This document shows, piece after piece, positions 36,632 through 46,673 of a stretch of DNA of 64,000 bases. The DNA comes from Muribaculaceae bacterium. Lineage in GTDB: Bacteria; Bacteroidota; Bacteroidia; Bacteroidales; Muribaculaceae. Made by a program: the position numbers and the translations under genes. A model generated the notes under the pieces. The model did no database searches, was not told the origin of the DNA, and saw only the letters and a list, made by a program, of their open reading frames with translations. Location of the stretch: assembly GCA_022510425.1 (NCBI GenBank), contig JAFLTO010000005.1, positions 1 to 64,000 on the forward strand, read 5' to 3'. Within the stretch, counting starts at the first letter, position 1. Every line of letters begins with the position of its first letter.

Positions 36632-37429
36632 TTAGTCAAAAATATCATTCAAAGGGATAGCTGCTAATTTCATATCATGACTTTCAATGAATAGAATGAT
36701 AGCGTCTCTTTCCGGAGAAGGTTCCACGTCATCTTTGATACGACGTAGTGCATTATATGTGGAAGTGCTACTTTGATACACATGTCTATAACACTTGGCA
36801 ATATCATCTATAATATGATCCGATTTATTTGCTTTTTTCAATACATAAGCATTGACCCCAAAGTAACTGATAGGATTATGAGCCATAGTAGCAAAAGGAG
36901 GAATATTGCCATTAACCCTTGTGCCACCTTTAATCAGACACCAATCTCCGACATGACATTTTTCATGTACAATAACTCCTGAAGATAAGATGGAGTAATT
37001 ACCAATAATTACATTACCGGCAATCTTGACCCCATTACCCAATACACAGTAGTTGCCAATTTGAGAATCATGGCCAATATGAGTCTGAGCTAAAATAAAA
37101 GAATTATTACCAATAACTGTTTTACCGTCTTTTTCGATACCTCTATTAATAATTACCTGTTCTCTGATTTTATTATTATCTCCTATTACCACAAAAGAAT
37201 TTTCTCCTTTCCAGCGGAAATCTTGTGGAGTGGCTGATATTATAGCTCCCTCAAAAATTTCATTATTCTTTCCTATTCGGGCCCCGGAGAGAATACTGGC
37301 ATGAGGATGGATATGTGTTCCATCTCCTATTTCCACATTTTTATCAATGAAAGCGAAAGCGTCAATAATTACGTCGTTTCCTATTTTTGCATCAGGATGT
37401 ATGTATGCTAAGTTACTAAGAATTGACAT
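36632..37429 (-). CDS. lpxA: UDP-N-acetylglucosamine O-acyltransferase (LpxA)
   Basis: The 265-residue protein has left-handed beta-helix hexapeptide repeats (IGNDVIIDAF, IGDGTHIHPH, IGNNSFILAQ, IGNYCVLGNG) and a C-terminal helical domain with NPISYFGVNAYVLKK. The catalytic histidine pair is kept in THIGHDSQIGN. LpxA adds the first acyl chain in lipid A synthesis. The gene is usually near lpxD/lpxC-fabZ; here it sits alone upstream of cdsA, so it could be a second copy. The substrate chain length cannot be judged. Confidence 0.85.
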   Translation of the reverse strand: MSILSNLAYIHPDAKIGNDVIIDAFAFIDKNVEIGDGTHIHPHASILSGARIGKNNEIFEGAIISATPQDFRWKGENSFVVIGDNNKIREQVIINRGIEKDGKTVIGNNSFILAQTHIGHDSQIGNYCVLGNGVKIAGNVIIGNYSILSSGVIVHEKCHVGDWCLIKGGTRVNGNIPPFATMAHNPISYFGVNAYVLKKANKSDHIIDDIAKCYRHVYQSSTSTYNALRRIKDDVEPSPERDAIILFIESHDMKLAAIPLNDIFD

Positions 37430-37520
37430 GGCTTTTTTTGAATTTTGAGTTTAGAATTTAGGGTTAAGCGAGGAGTTTGTGGTTTTAGAGCAAACTTGTT
37501 TTAAGCTTATTATGAAATTA

Positions 37521-37551
37521 GGTTATAAAGTTAATAAATAACTTTATAACC
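37521..37551 (-). terminator. AT-rich hairpin after the RND operon
   Basis: GGTTATAAAGTTA (37521-37533) and TAACTTTATAACC (37539-37551) are perfect 13-bp arms with a 5-nt loop, 33 bases past the outer-membrane factor stop. Read leftwards it is followed by TAATTTCATAATAAGC. Confidence 0.65.
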
Positions 37552-37583
37552 CAATAACATTTTATAAGAAATACTAAAATTTT

Positions 37584-38963
37584 TTATCTACCACCACCCA
37601 CGGCTTGATAAAGACTAATCAAAGCGGCCGCTCTACTATGCCAATTTGCAATGCAGCTTAATTGTGCAGAAAGCAAACTTGATCTTGCTGTAAGCACTTC
37701 AAGATAAGTTGTGCTTTGGTTATACATAAATAATTCATTGGTATAATCCACTGATTTCTCCAATTGATCTACCTGGAGTTGTAGATACTTATTTTGCTCT
37801 ACGCATTTGTTATAGTCTACAAGAGCATCACTGACATCAGCACTTGCAGCCAAAACGGAATATTCAAAGTTGTTGAGTGCTTGTTGTTGTTGAGCCATTG
37901 CAGCTTTCAAAGTTGCAATATTTGCACCTCTTGAAAATAGAGGTGCTGCCAAAGAACCGGCCAACTGAATAAACCAGTCTCCAGGGTTTTTGATAATAGA
38001 ACCAAGAAGATTCGTGAAACCTCCCTGTGCCGAAATCACAATGTTAGGGTAGAAATTAGCTCTTGCTGAATTAGTGGAATAGTAGGCCATAGCCAGAGCT
38101 CTTTCAGTAGCTCTTACATCAGGACGGGTGGCAAGATAGGAGATTGGAATGCCATTAATCAATTCATCAGGAATTGTGAAAGTAAGATCACCTGTCACAT
38201 TCCAATCATGAGGATACTCATTTAAAAGCAGCGACATAGTGTTTTGAAGTTGATTAATGGAGTTTTCCAATGCAGGGATCGTGCTCTTTATATTATAATA
38301 ATTAGCACGGCTCTGTACAACTGCCGCCTCATTAGTACGGCCTGCAGCTTTAAGGAGTTCCATAGAAGCAACTTGTTCTTCCCAAATTTCTGAAGTCCTT
38401 TGAGTAAGCCCTAATTGTTGATGAAGCATTACTAAAGAATAATACACATTAGCAACCCCACAAACAATCTGAGAATGTACAGCTTGTTCATAATCCTGCA
38501 TTTCCTGTACATAAGTTTTAGCACCTCTCTTCTTGTTAAGGATTTTAGCGAATATATCCACTTCCCAAGAAGCAGCCAAAGGAATTGAATAGCTCCAAGC
38601 CATGTGACTTCCGGCATAACTTGCTCCTGCTCCATTAGGATTTAATGCAAGAGAAGGGAAATAGCTTAATTTGGCACCCAACAATTGAGCATTGGCTATG
38701 TCAACATTGAGTTTTGCGTTCTTGAGATCCTTATTGTTTTCGAGAGCTCTTTCTATATAACCCTGAAGAATAGGGTCGGTAAAAATATCACGCCATCCTA
38801 AATAAGGAAGTGAAGCAGAATCGACTTTCTCATCAAGAGCCTTAGCGAAATCCTCAACTACAGGACTCTTATCTGTGGGTAATTCATATTTTTTATAAAT
38901 ATGACAACTTGAAAAGGTGAAGGCTAATACAGCCACCGCACCATATCCTAATATTTTTTTCAT
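37584..38963 (-). CDS. Outer-membrane efflux factor (NodT/OprM family)
   Basis: The 459-residue product starts MKKILGYGAVAVLAFTFSSC, a lipoprotein signal with the lipobox FSSC, and continues as a TolC-type outer-membrane channel: long helices with repeated KNAKLNVDIANAQLLGAKL and the second structural repeat around RANFYPNIVISAQGGFTN. It forms the outer-membrane part of a tripartite pump with the two genes upstream. ATG at 38963 is chosen because the lipobox then falls at the correct distance; an upstream TTG adds nine residues. The gene starts 27 bases after the RND stop. Confidence 0.92.
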   Translation of the reverse strand: MKKILGYGAVAVLAFTFSSCHIYKKYELPTDKSPVVEDFAKALDEKVDSASLPYLGWRDIFTDPILQGYIERALENNKDLKNAKLNVDIANAQLLGAKLSYFPSLALNPNGAGASYAGSHMAWSYSIPLAASWEVDIFAKILNKKRGAKTYVQEMQDYEQAVHSQIVCGVANVYYSLVMLHQQLGLTQRTSEIWEEQVASMELLKAAGRTNEAAVVQSRANYYNIKSTIPALENSINQLQNTMSLLLNEYPHDWNVTGDLTFTIPDELINGIPISYLATRPDVRATERALAMAYYSTNSARANFYPNIVISAQGGFTNLLGSIIKNPGDWFIQLAGSLAAPLFSRGANIATLKAAMAQQQQALNNFEYSVLAASADVSDALVDYNKCVEQNKYLQLQVDQLEKSVDYTNELFMYNQSTTYLEVLTARSSLLSAQLSCIANWHSRAAALISLYQAVGGGR

Positions 38964-38990
38964 TAAACCCAAGGTTAATGTGATAAACAA

Positions 38991-41900
38991 TTAATGTATG
39001 ATAGAATATTGTTCCAATTCTGAGGATATACCTGAATGATCGGTATCTTTCCATTTTGGAGGAGAAAGTTTTTCCTGCAAAGTCTGGAACGCAATAAAGA
39101 GAGCCGGCACGATCAATACTTGAAGAATCATACCTATCAACATACCACCAATGGCCCCTGAACCCAAGGCCTGGTTACCATTTCTACCTGCACCATGGGC
39201 AAACATCATTGGAAGCAAACCGATAATCATAGCTAAAGAAGTCATAAGAATAGGACGCAGACGAGCCACAGCACCTGCAATAGCTGCCTTGGTGATACCC
39301 ATACCGGTTTTTCGACGATCAAGTGCAAATTCCACAATAAGGATAGCATTCTTAGCTAAAAGACCGATAAGCATGATAAGAGCAATCTGAAGGTAGATGT
39401 TGTTTACAATATCCATCATATGTGCAAAAACGAATGTTCCCATCAATCCGAAAGGCACAGAAAGGATAACTGCCCAGGGGAGCAAATAACTTTCATATTG
39501 AGCGGAAAGGATAAGGTAGACGAACAATAGAACAAGCACGAATACATAACCGGTGTTTCCACTGCTTCCTGAGGCTTCTTCTCTGGTCATACCGGCATAT
39601 TCATATCCGTAACCTTGAGGAAGGACTTGTTGAGCAATTTCATTGATAGTTTCAATGGCCATACCGGAAGAAACACCCGGAGCCGGAGTACCAGTGATAG
39701 AAATAGCGGTAAACATATTGAACCTGTCAATCATGTCGGGACCATACACACGAGTCAACTTAACAAAGTTGTCGATAGGAGCCATTTCTTCTCCATTCCT
39801 TATTTTGATTTTCCTTAGAGTTTCCGGAGAAACACGAGCCTCAGGTTCTGCTTGCATCATCACACGATAAAGCTTACCGAAACTATTGAAGTTAGAGATA
39901 TACATACCTCCATAGTAACCTTGCAATGCATTAAGAATAGCATTCTGAGTCAGACCGGCTTGTTTAACTTTAGCAACATCAATTTCTACCAAATATTGAG
40001 GGAATGTGGGATTAAAGTTAGAATAGGCCATCTGAATATTTGGAGAAGCATTCAGAGCTCCAATAAATTGTTGATAAACTTGGAAGAATTTATCAAGGTC
40101 ACCACCGGTTTTATCCTGCAGTTTAATTTCAAAACCATTAGTGGCTGAATAACCGGAAATCATAGGAGGCTGGAAGAACATTATTCGAGCATCCTTAACC
40201 ATACCGGTTTTCATGAAAAGCTGACCTATAATTGCTGAAGCACTTTCCGTGTTTTCATCACGTTGATCCCATGGTTTGAGCTTTATAATGAAGGAACCAT
40301 AAGTATTACCTTGTCCACCTACAAAGCTATAGCCCGTGATGGCTGTACGACTTTTAATTGCCGGGATAGAACCGATTATGCTATCGACTTCTTCCATAAT
40401 ACTTTGAGTTTTTTCTTGTGAAGTGGCGGGAGGAAGGGTGACAGCGCCCATAATAGTACCCGTATCTTCTGTTGGAACCAAAGCGGTGGGAGTCAATGCC
40501 ATTAATATCACAAGGCCTCCAATAGACAAGGCAACAATGACAAAGCTTATTACTATATGAGAAGAAAACCAATTTACAGCTTTCCTATAAACATGCAGCA
40601 ATTTTTCAAAATTTTTATTGAATGAATCAATAAATGATCTTGTAAACACACCAATAAGGGCCACTACAGCTGTACATACTGCAATCACTCCTTCAGCTAC
40701 ATTTTCAAACATATACCAACCGAGAACGAGAAATACAATAGCAGCACAAAGGAAAACAACGGTAACAATCGGGGGCAATGTAAAACGTTTCTTATAAGTT
40801 TCCACCACTGTTTTGCCGGCTTCTTTATAGGCTTCGCCCATTCTTTCTTTCAACGTTGAATTATCATCGTGCCCTTTTAGGAAAAGAGCACAAAGAGCAG
40901 GCGAAAGGGTCAAGGCATTGATAGCAGAAAGACCGATAGCCATTGCCATAGTAAGACCGAATTGGCGATAGAAAATACCAGAAGTTCCGCCTAAGAAAGA
41001 TACCGGGATAAACACAAGCATCATTACCAGGGTGATTGAAATAAGCGCGCCTGCTATTTCGTTCATAGCATCGATTGAAGCTTTTCTTGCAGATTTATAA
41101 CCTTGGTCAAGTTTAGCATGCACCGCTTCAACCACCACTATGGCATCGTCGACAACAATTGCGATAGCCAGGACAAGAGCTGAAAGGGTTAGCAAATTGA
41201 GGGTAAATCCGAATATATAGAGTAAGAAGAAAGTACCCACCAAAGCTACCGGAATGGCAATCATCGGGATGAGTGTGGAACGGAAATCCTGAAGGAAGAT
41301 AAATACTACAAGGAAAACGAGAATAAAGGCCTCAATAAGTGTCTTGATAACTTCATGTATTGACGCATAAAGGAATTCATTAACACTCATGGTGGTGATT
41401 AATTGCATTCCTGCAGGAAGATTCTTCCTTTCCTCATCCAATAATTTTTCTATATCCTTGATAACCTGTGTGGCATTAGAACCTGCCGACTGGAATATGA
41501 TAGCTGAACTTCCGATATGGCCATCATTCAGGTTTTGGAAACTATAGGTTAATCTACCTAATTCCACATCTGCTACATCCTTAAGGCGAAGAACCTCCCC
41601 ATTAGAATTTGCTCTAAGAATAATATTTTCAAACTCGGAGCTCTCTTGGAGACGTCCTTTGTAACGAAGTACATACTGGAAACTCTGATTACCTTGTTCA
41701 CCAAACTGTCCGGGAGCTGCTTCCACGTTTTGTTCGGCAAGAGCCGCCGAAATATCTGAAGGCTGAAGTTTATACTGAGCCATTACGTCCGGCTTAAGCC
41801 ATATACGCATTGAATAGTCTGCACCAAAAGCCATAGCTTCACCCACACCTGCCACACGTTTAATCTGAGGAAGGATATTAATAGACATATAATTGTCGAT

Positions 41901-42362
41901 GAATTGGGTAGTATAACGGTCTTCAGGGTCATACATACCTATTACCATCAACATAGAAGTTTGGCGCTTCTGGGTAATCACACCCACCTGATTAACCTCG
42001 GTGGGAAGGAAAGAAGCTGCTTTTGCCACACGGTTCTGAACATCTACAGCTGCAATATCGGGATCCATTCCTTGTTTAAAATGGACTTCTATAGTGGCAC
42101 TACCATTATTGGCAGCAGAAGAAAGCATGTAGTCCATGTTTTCTGCTCCATTAATTTGTTCCTCAAGTGGAGCTATCACAGAATTGAGCACAGTCTGTGC
42201 ATTAGCACCTGTGTAGGTTGTTGTTACCCTGACCGTAGGAGGAGCAATATCAGGGTATTGTTCTATAGGGAGACTGAACAAACCGAGCAAACCGAAAATC
42301 ACGATAAAAATCGAGATAACGGTTGAAAGCACCGGTCTGTTAATAAAATTATCAAGTTTCAT
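38991..42362 (-). CDS. RND efflux pump inner-membrane transporter (HAE1/AcrB type)
   Basis: The 1123-residue trimeric pump uses the proton gradient to export hydrophobic compounds. It begins MKLDNFINRPVLSTVISIFIV and holds the two RND repeats, the relay pair VDDAIVVVEAVH in helix 4 and the conserved LAKNAILIVEFA and GLLPMMFAHGAG near the end. It is about 70-80 residues longer than E. coli AcrB: an extra stretch between about 505 and 580 contains two hydrophobic segments (LPPIVTVVFLCAAIVFLVLG and VAEGVIAVCTAVVALIGVF) between the two repeats. Operon with the adaptor (41 bases upstream) and outer-membrane factor. Confidence 0.95.
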   Translation of the reverse strand: MKLDNFINRPVLSTVISIFIVIFGLLGLFSLPIEQYPDIAPPTVRVTTTYTGANAQTVLNSVIAPLEEQINGAENMDYMLSSAANNGSATIEVHFKQGMDPDIAAVDVQNRVAKAASFLPTEVNQVGVITQKRQTSMLMVIGMYDPEDRYTTQFIDNYMSINILPQIKRVAGVGEAMAFGADYSMRIWLKPDVMAQYKLQPSDISAALAEQNVEAAPGQFGEQGNQSFQYVLRYKGRLQESSEFENIILRANSNGEVLRLKDVADVELGRLTYSFQNLNDGHIGSSAIIFQSAGSNATQVIKDIEKLLDEERKNLPAGMQLITTMSVNEFLYASIHEVIKTLIEAFILVFLVVFIFLQDFRSTLIPMIAIPVALVGTFFLLYIFGFTLNLLTLSALVLAIAIVVDDAIVVVEAVHAKLDQGYKSARKASIDAMNEIAGALISITLVMMLVFIPVSFLGGTSGIFYRQFGLTMAMAIGLSAINALTLSPALCALFLKGHDDNSTLKERMGEAYKEAGKTVVETYKKRFTLPPIVTVVFLCAAIVFLVLGWYMFENVAEGVIAVCTAVVALIGVFTRSFIDSFNKNFEKLLHVYRKAVNWFSSHIVISFVIVALSIGGLVILMALTPTALVPTEDTGTIMGAVTLPPATSQEKTQSIMEEVDSIIGSIPAIKSRTAITGYSFVGGQGNTYGSFIIKLKPWDQRDENTESASAIIGQLFMKTGMVKDARIMFFQPPMISGYSATNGFEIKLQDKTGGDLDKFFQVYQQFIGALNASPNIQMAYSNFNPTFPQYLVEIDVAKVKQAGLTQNAILNALQGYYGGMYISNFNSFGKLYRVMMQAEPEARVSPETLRKIKIRNGEEMAPIDNFVKLTRVYGPDMIDRFNMFTAISITGTPAPGVSSGMAIETINEIAQQVLPQGYGYEYAGMTREEASGSSGNTGYVFVLVLLFVYLILSAQYESYLLPWAVILSVPFGLMGTFVFAHMMDIVNNIYLQIALIMLIGLLAKNAILIVEFALDRRKTGMGITKAAIAGAVARLRPILMTSLAMIIGLLPMMFAHGAGRNGNQALGSGAIGGMLIGMILQVLIVPALFIAFQTLQEKLSPPKWKDTDHSGISSELEQYSIIH

Positions 42363-42403
42363 GATTGTTCTTGAAAGTTATAATCAAAGAAAGATTAATG
42401 AAA

Positions 42404-43567
42404 TTATTGTTCCTGTTGAGTTTGTGTTGATTGAGAAGCAGCGGTGACATCTTTGGGAGTTATAGTCATGCCATCAGCTACTGAAATCCCAATACCTTCA
42501 GTGACAATTACATCCCCCGGTTTTAATCCTGAAGTGATGATATATTTTTTACCATCGTTAAGAGGAGCAACAGTTATAGGACGAGAATGAACTTTTGCTG
42601 AATCGCCCACAACAAATACAAACTTCATGTCTTGAACTTCATATGTGGCATTCTGAGGAATTTCAATTATACCGTCATGCTCAACAGGGATTAGAATATT
42701 ACCCGTGTTGCCACTGTGAAGCATTCCGTCGGGATTTGGGAACACTGCTTTAGCTTGAGCACTACCTGTTGCAGGATCTATAACCCCGGAAATTGCTGTA
42801 ACCTTACCTTTATACGGATATATAGAGCCAGTGGCCAATTGTAAAGTAACCGGAGGCATAGAATCTACTGCTTGACGAAGAGTTCGTTTCCCATCATCTG
42901 TGAGTTCCAACAATGTTTTCTCATTTAATGAAAAGTAAGCCAACATATCAGAATTGTTAGACAGGATAGTGAGAAGGGTAGAAGGAGATACCAAAGTACC
43001 TTCTTTATAGGGGATGGCACCTACAATACCTGACACAGGAGCTGTAACTGTGGTGTAAGAAAGATTTTTCTGTGCAGAGACCAATGCAGCCTTCGCCTGG
43101 TTTAATTGAGCTTTAGCGGCATTTAATCCATCTACGGAAGTTTGATAAGCAGAAGCACTAATAATATTTTTATCGAGAAGAATTTTATTGTTGTCAGCAT
43201 TAGTTTGAGCTGTATTGACATTGGCCTGTGCTACAGCAACTGCGGCTTTAGCTTGTTCTACAGCTGCTTCCAATTGAACTTGGTCGATAGTGAACAAGAC
43301 CTGTCCTTTTTGTACTCTTTGGCCGTCGTCAACATGTACTTTTGTTAGAAACCCGGATACCTGAGGACGGATTTCCACGTCATTTTCGCCTTCGAGAGTA
43401 GTAGGAATTGCAGAATCAAGAGTAGAATTAGACTCAGTTACAGTCATAACAGAAAGTACCGGTGCCATCTGTCCTTGTTGTGATTGAGATTTATCTCCAC
43501 AAGAAGTCAATGCAAAAGCACAACCTAAGACAGAGAAGGCAATTGCAGGGAAATAATATAATTTCAT
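42404..43567 (-). CDS. RND efflux periplasmic adaptor (membrane fusion protein)
   Basis: The 387-residue lipoprotein has a signal peptide ending ALTSCGDK, the lipoyl-like fold (VEIRPQVSGFLTKVHVDDGQ), a long coiled-coil hairpin rich in AQANVNTAQTNADNNK, and the barrel with GSIYPYKGKVTAISG. It links the inner-membrane pump to the outer-membrane channel. It is the first gene of the RND operon. Two perfect palindromes lie within 50 bases of its start and a TAATTTTG -7 box at 43653-43660 (minus strand), so repressor control is likely. A matching regulator gene is not in the window. Confidence 0.93.
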   Translation of the reverse strand: MKLYYFPAIAFSVLGCAFALTSCGDKSQSQQGQMAPVLSVMTVTESNSTLDSAIPTTLEGENDVEIRPQVSGFLTKVHVDDGQRVQKGQVLFTIDQVQLEAAVEQAKAAVAVAQANVNTAQTNADNNKILLDKNIISASAYQTSVDGLNAAKAQLNQAKAALVSAQKNLSYTTVTAPVSGIVGAIPYKEGTLVSPSTLLTILSNNSDMLAYFSLNEKTLLELTDDGKRTLRQAVDSMPPVTLQLATGSIYPYKGKVTAISGVIDPATGSAQAKAVFPNPDGMLHSGNTGNILIPVEHDGIIEIPQNATYEVQDMKFVFVVGDSAKVHSRPITVAPLNDGKKYIITSGLKPGDVIVTEGIGISVADGMTITPKDVTAASQSTQTQQEQ

Positions 43568-43582
43568 ATTAAAAATATTTGA

Positions 43583-43660
43583 TTTCTAATTAGAAAATGT
43601 AAAATAACGTTATTTTGGATTGATGGATATTCTCATATATTCAAACCAAATGCAAAATTA
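43583..43660 (-). promoter_or_regulatory. Promoter/operator region of the RND operon
   Basis: Two perfect palindromes, TTTCTAATTAGAAA (43583-43596) and AAAATAACGTTATTTT (43601-43616), lie 16 and 34 bases upstream of the adaptor ATG. A minus-strand -7 box TAATTTTG is at 43653-43660, so the palindromes fall in the leader just downstream of the start of transcription. A TetR-type repressor site is the natural reading. Confidence 0.6.
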
Positions 43661-43775
43661 ATGAAAAAAATGCAAGGATTATTTATTGAAAAATTTTATT
43701 AAGAATATATAACTCACGTTTAATTAAATGAAAAACAATTATTAGAGATAGAATTCAATGGAATCGGTATATAAA

Positions 43776-43817
43776 GCAAAAACCGAATGAAACTTTTTAC
43801 AAGGTTTTCATCCGGTT
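43776..43817 (-). terminator. ftsH terminator
   Basis: AACCGAATGAAA (43781-43792) and TTTCATCCGGTT (43806-43817) pair over 12 positions with one mismatch. On the minus strand the stem is followed by TTTTTGCTTT. Confidence 0.75.
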
Positions 43818-43823
43818 GATCTC

Positions 43824-45968
43824 TTAATTTAAGTTAAAAGGAGGAGGAGTATCTTCGTCTCCCTTATCATTATTTTTTTGAGATTCTGAATTCTTTGGAG
43901 GTTCTAAAGTATCAGTGATGGTTTCAGAATCAACAGACTTAGCAACCTCGACGTTGTTTTCAGCCTTATTTTTTTTGGAAATTTTTTCAGTTTTTTCTTT
44001 TTCTTCTTTTTCAAGTTTACGTTTTTCCTCTTCCTTTCGGTTAATTTCCATTATTTCATCTGTGCGTGATCTCCATTTTCTTGGACCAAGGATTATCTCC
44101 ACATCATCATGGAAAATAACTTCTCGTTCCACTAAGAGATCTCGGATCTTGTTGTGTTCCTTAGCATATTCACGAAGGATTTGTTTTGCCCTTTCGTATT
44201 GCTCATTGACGATTCTCTTTACTTCTTCGTCGATGATTTGAGCGGTTTCATCTGAATAGGGTTTAGTGAAACCATAATCTTGACCGGAAGAATCATTATA
44301 ATTAATATTTGGCAAACGATCGCTCATGCCATAAACAAGGACAAGAGAACGTGCTATTTTTGTACATTTTTCGAGGTCATCACTGGCACCAGTACCTACT
44401 TGACCTGTGAACACATCCTCAGCTGCACGACCACCTAAAAGTCCGCACATTGTATCCAGAAGAGCTTGTGTGGGGATAATTTGACGTGCTTCCGGTGCAT
44501 ACCAAGCAGCTCCCAAGGCACGACCACGTGGCACAATTGTTACTTTAACAAGAGGATTACCATATTGGGTTAACCAACCAATTACAGCATGCCCGGCTTC
44601 ATGCGTTGCTATCGCATGTTTCTCTTCATCTGTGATGATTCTTGATCTCTTTTCGAGACCACCCACAATACGGTCGATAGCCGCCATAAAGTCACTCCAA
44701 TCAACAGCAGGTTTATTATTTCGAGCAGCAATCAAAGCAGCTTCGTTACAAACATTAGCAATATCGGCACCAGAGAAACCTTGAGTCTGGCGAGCCAATT
44801 GCTCTATATCCAATTTGCTGTTAACCTTTATGTGACGAAGATGAACATTAAAAATCTCCATCCTGTCTGTAAGTTCGGGAAGATCTACAAAAATCTGACG
44901 GTCAAAACGACCCGGACGAAGCAATGCCTTATCAAGCATGTCAGCACGGTTCGTTGCAGCAAGAATGATTACTCCATTGTTAGATCCGAATCCGTCCATT
45001 TCTGTCAGCATTTGATTTAGAGTGCTTTCTCTTTCATCATTAGAGCCCATATTTGGATTTTTACCACGTGCTCTACCCACTGCATCTATTTCGTCGATAA
45101 AGACAATACAAGGTGCTTTTTCTTTTGCTTGCTTGAAAAGGTCACGCACACGAGCTGCACCTACACCGACAAACATTTCCACGAAATCGGAACCAGACAT
45201 AGAAAGGAAAGGAACGTTTGCTTCGCCTGCCACAGCTTTTGCAAGGAGGGTTTTACCCGTTCCCGGAGGGCCAACAAGAAGTGCCCCCTTGGGAATTTTA
45301 GCTCCAAGTTCTGTATATTTTTGAGGATTTTTCAAGAATTCAACAATTTCTTCTATCTCTACTTTAGCTTCGGCAAGACCGGCAACATCCTTGAAAGTTA
45401 CTGAGGATCCATTATTTTTGTCAAAGACGGTAGCTCGTGACTTTCCTACATTAAAAATTCCACCTCCGCCACCACCGCTGTTAACGCGCCGGGACATATA
45501 AACCATAAATAGTACAAGAATCAGGATTGGTCCGAAATACCAGAAAAGTTTCATAAAATCAGAACTTTTCTCGTAATTGACTTTAATCTGAGGCTTGCCT
45601 TGTGCAGCAAGAGCTGCGTTCCATTCGTCGATTTTATCTTGTATTTTATCAGGCGAAGGAATACGAGTTCTTATGATTTTTTCTCCGGAGAAAGAGTCTG
45701 TGTTATCAAAATTATGTTTTTCGGCTCCTGAACTCGTTACGAAACCTTCGGCAAGACGATCTTCCGGAATAACCATAATTTTATCAATATCTCCTGCTTG
45801 AGCAGACTCTTCGAATTGAGTCCAATCCACTTCTTTAGTTTGGGATGCGTCTTGGAAATAGAATAAAGCAAAAAGGGAAATTAATATTATTCCATACATC
45901 CAATACATATTGAACGATGGTTTTTTATTTTGGTTTCCCTGGCGATTGGGCTTGGGGTATTTTAACAT
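43824..45968 (-). CDS. ftsH: ATP-dependent zinc metalloprotease FtsH
   Basis: The 714-residue membrane protease degrades damaged membrane and regulatory proteins. It has two N-terminal transmembrane helices ([17 protein letters not shown] and [18 protein letters not shown]), an AAA module with Walker A GPPGTGKT, and the zinc motif H456-E-A-G-H460. The C-terminal 60 residues are strongly charged and lysine/glutamate-rich, ending [14 protein letters not shown], longer than in E. coli. It follows rsfS by 107 bases. Separated from cdsA by the RND operon and lpxA. Confidence 0.97.
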   Translation of the reverse strand: MLKYPKPNRQGNQNKKPSFNMYWMYGIILISLFALFYFQDASQTKEVDWTQFEESAQAGDIDKIMVIPEDRLAEGFVTSSGAEKHNFDNTDSFSGEKIIRTRIPSPDKIQDKIDEWNAALAAQGKPQIKVNYEKSSDFMKLFWYFGPILILVLFMVYMSRRVNSGGGGGGIFNVGKSRATVFDKNNGSSVTFKDVAGLAEAKVEIEEIVEFLKNPQKYTELGAKIPKGALLVGPPGTGKTLLAKAVAGEANVPFLSMSGSDFVEMFVGVGAARVRDLFKQAKEKAPCIVFIDEIDAVGRARGKNPNMGSNDERESTLNQMLTEMDGFGSNNGVIILAATNRADMLDKALLRPGRFDRQIFVDLPELTDRMEIFNVHLRHIKVNSKLDIEQLARQTQGFSGADIANVCNEAALIAARNNKPAVDWSDFMAAIDRIVGGLEKRSRIITDEEKHAIATHEAGHAVIGWLTQYGNPLVKVTIVPRGRALGAAWYAPEARQIIPTQALLDTMCGLLGGRAAEDVFTGQVGTGASDDLEKCTKIARSLVLVYGMSDRLPNINYNDSSGQDYGFTKPYSDETAQIIDEEVKRIVNEQYERAKQILREYAKEHNKIRDLLVEREVIFHDDVEIILGPRKWRSRTDEIMEINRKEEEKRKLEKEEKEKTEKISKKNKAENNVEVAKSVDSETITDTLEPPKNSESQKNNDKGDEDTPPPFNLN

Positions 45969-46075
45969 CTTATGAAAAATAGTTTATAGTTTGTAGATGG
46001 AAAGTTACTACAAGAAATGATAACTTTACCAAAAATGACAAAATTTTCTACAAAGATAATCCAAATTTATTAAAA

Positions 46076-46438
46076 TTAATCTAAATCGGGCAAATTTGTA
46101 ATTGAAGCATCATTCCAAAGTTCTTCAAGATTATAAAAATCTCTGAATTCAGGTAAGAAAACATGCACCATCACATCGCCATAATCTATAATAATCCACT
46201 GAGAATTCTTGTATCCGTCGTAGTTATATGGTTTTGTGTCAAGATTTTTTTGGAGCCTTTCCCTAATAGAATCAGCGATTGAAGAAACTTGAGAAGTGCT
46301 TGAGCCTTGACAAATAACAAAAGAATTTGCAGGCGCAGATTCTATTTTTTGTAAGTCAAGAAGAGATATTTTTTTACCCTTACGATCGGTTATAGCTTCG
46401 ATTATTTCATCGATTTTATTGTTGGAAACTTCAGTCAT
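46076..46438 (-). CDS. rsfS: Ribosome silencing factor RsfS
   Basis: The 120-residue protein binds ribosomal protein L14 and blocks subunit joining under starvation. Family motifs are ICQGSSTSQVSSIADSIRE and YDGYKNSQWIIIDYGDVMVHVF. The rsfS-ftsH order is common in Bacteroidetes. The start ATG at 46438 gives the usual short N-terminal helix. A normal-length, complete protein. Confidence 0.95.
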   Translation of the reverse strand: MTEVSNNKIDEIIEAITDRKGKKISLLDLQKIESAPANSFVICQGSSTSQVSSIADSIRERLQKNLDTKPYNYDGYKNSQWIIIDYGDVMVHVFLPEFRDFYNLEELWNDASITNLPDLD

Positions 46439-46579
46439 GAAAAATTAAATTTTGTTTTTGTTCATATATATAACAAAATTTATGCCAAAAAGTCTAAACA
46501 AGAATAACAGAAGGTTATAACTATGTAAAACCGGGGAATAAATTGGGGATTCTTCAATAGATAAAGTTAATTTAGTCAA

Positions 46580-46622
46580 AAAAGTTAGCCGTCTGTTAAT
46601 CGATTGAATTTCAGACGGCTAA
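46580..46622 (-). terminator. Superoxide dismutase terminator
   Basis: TTAGCCGTCTG (46585-46595) and CAGACGGCTAA (46612-46622) are perfect 11-bp arms around a 16-nt loop, followed on the minus strand by CTTTTTTGAC. Confidence 0.85.
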
Positions 46623-46673
46623 TTATTAAGAAATTTTTAAATCTTATAGTTTCTTATTTAAAGAAATAACAGA

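Noticed and set aside
46439..46579. Possible small gene between rsfS and the sodB terminator
   Set aside because: AT-rich, no conserved frame of useful length; only the terminator of sodB is evident nearby.
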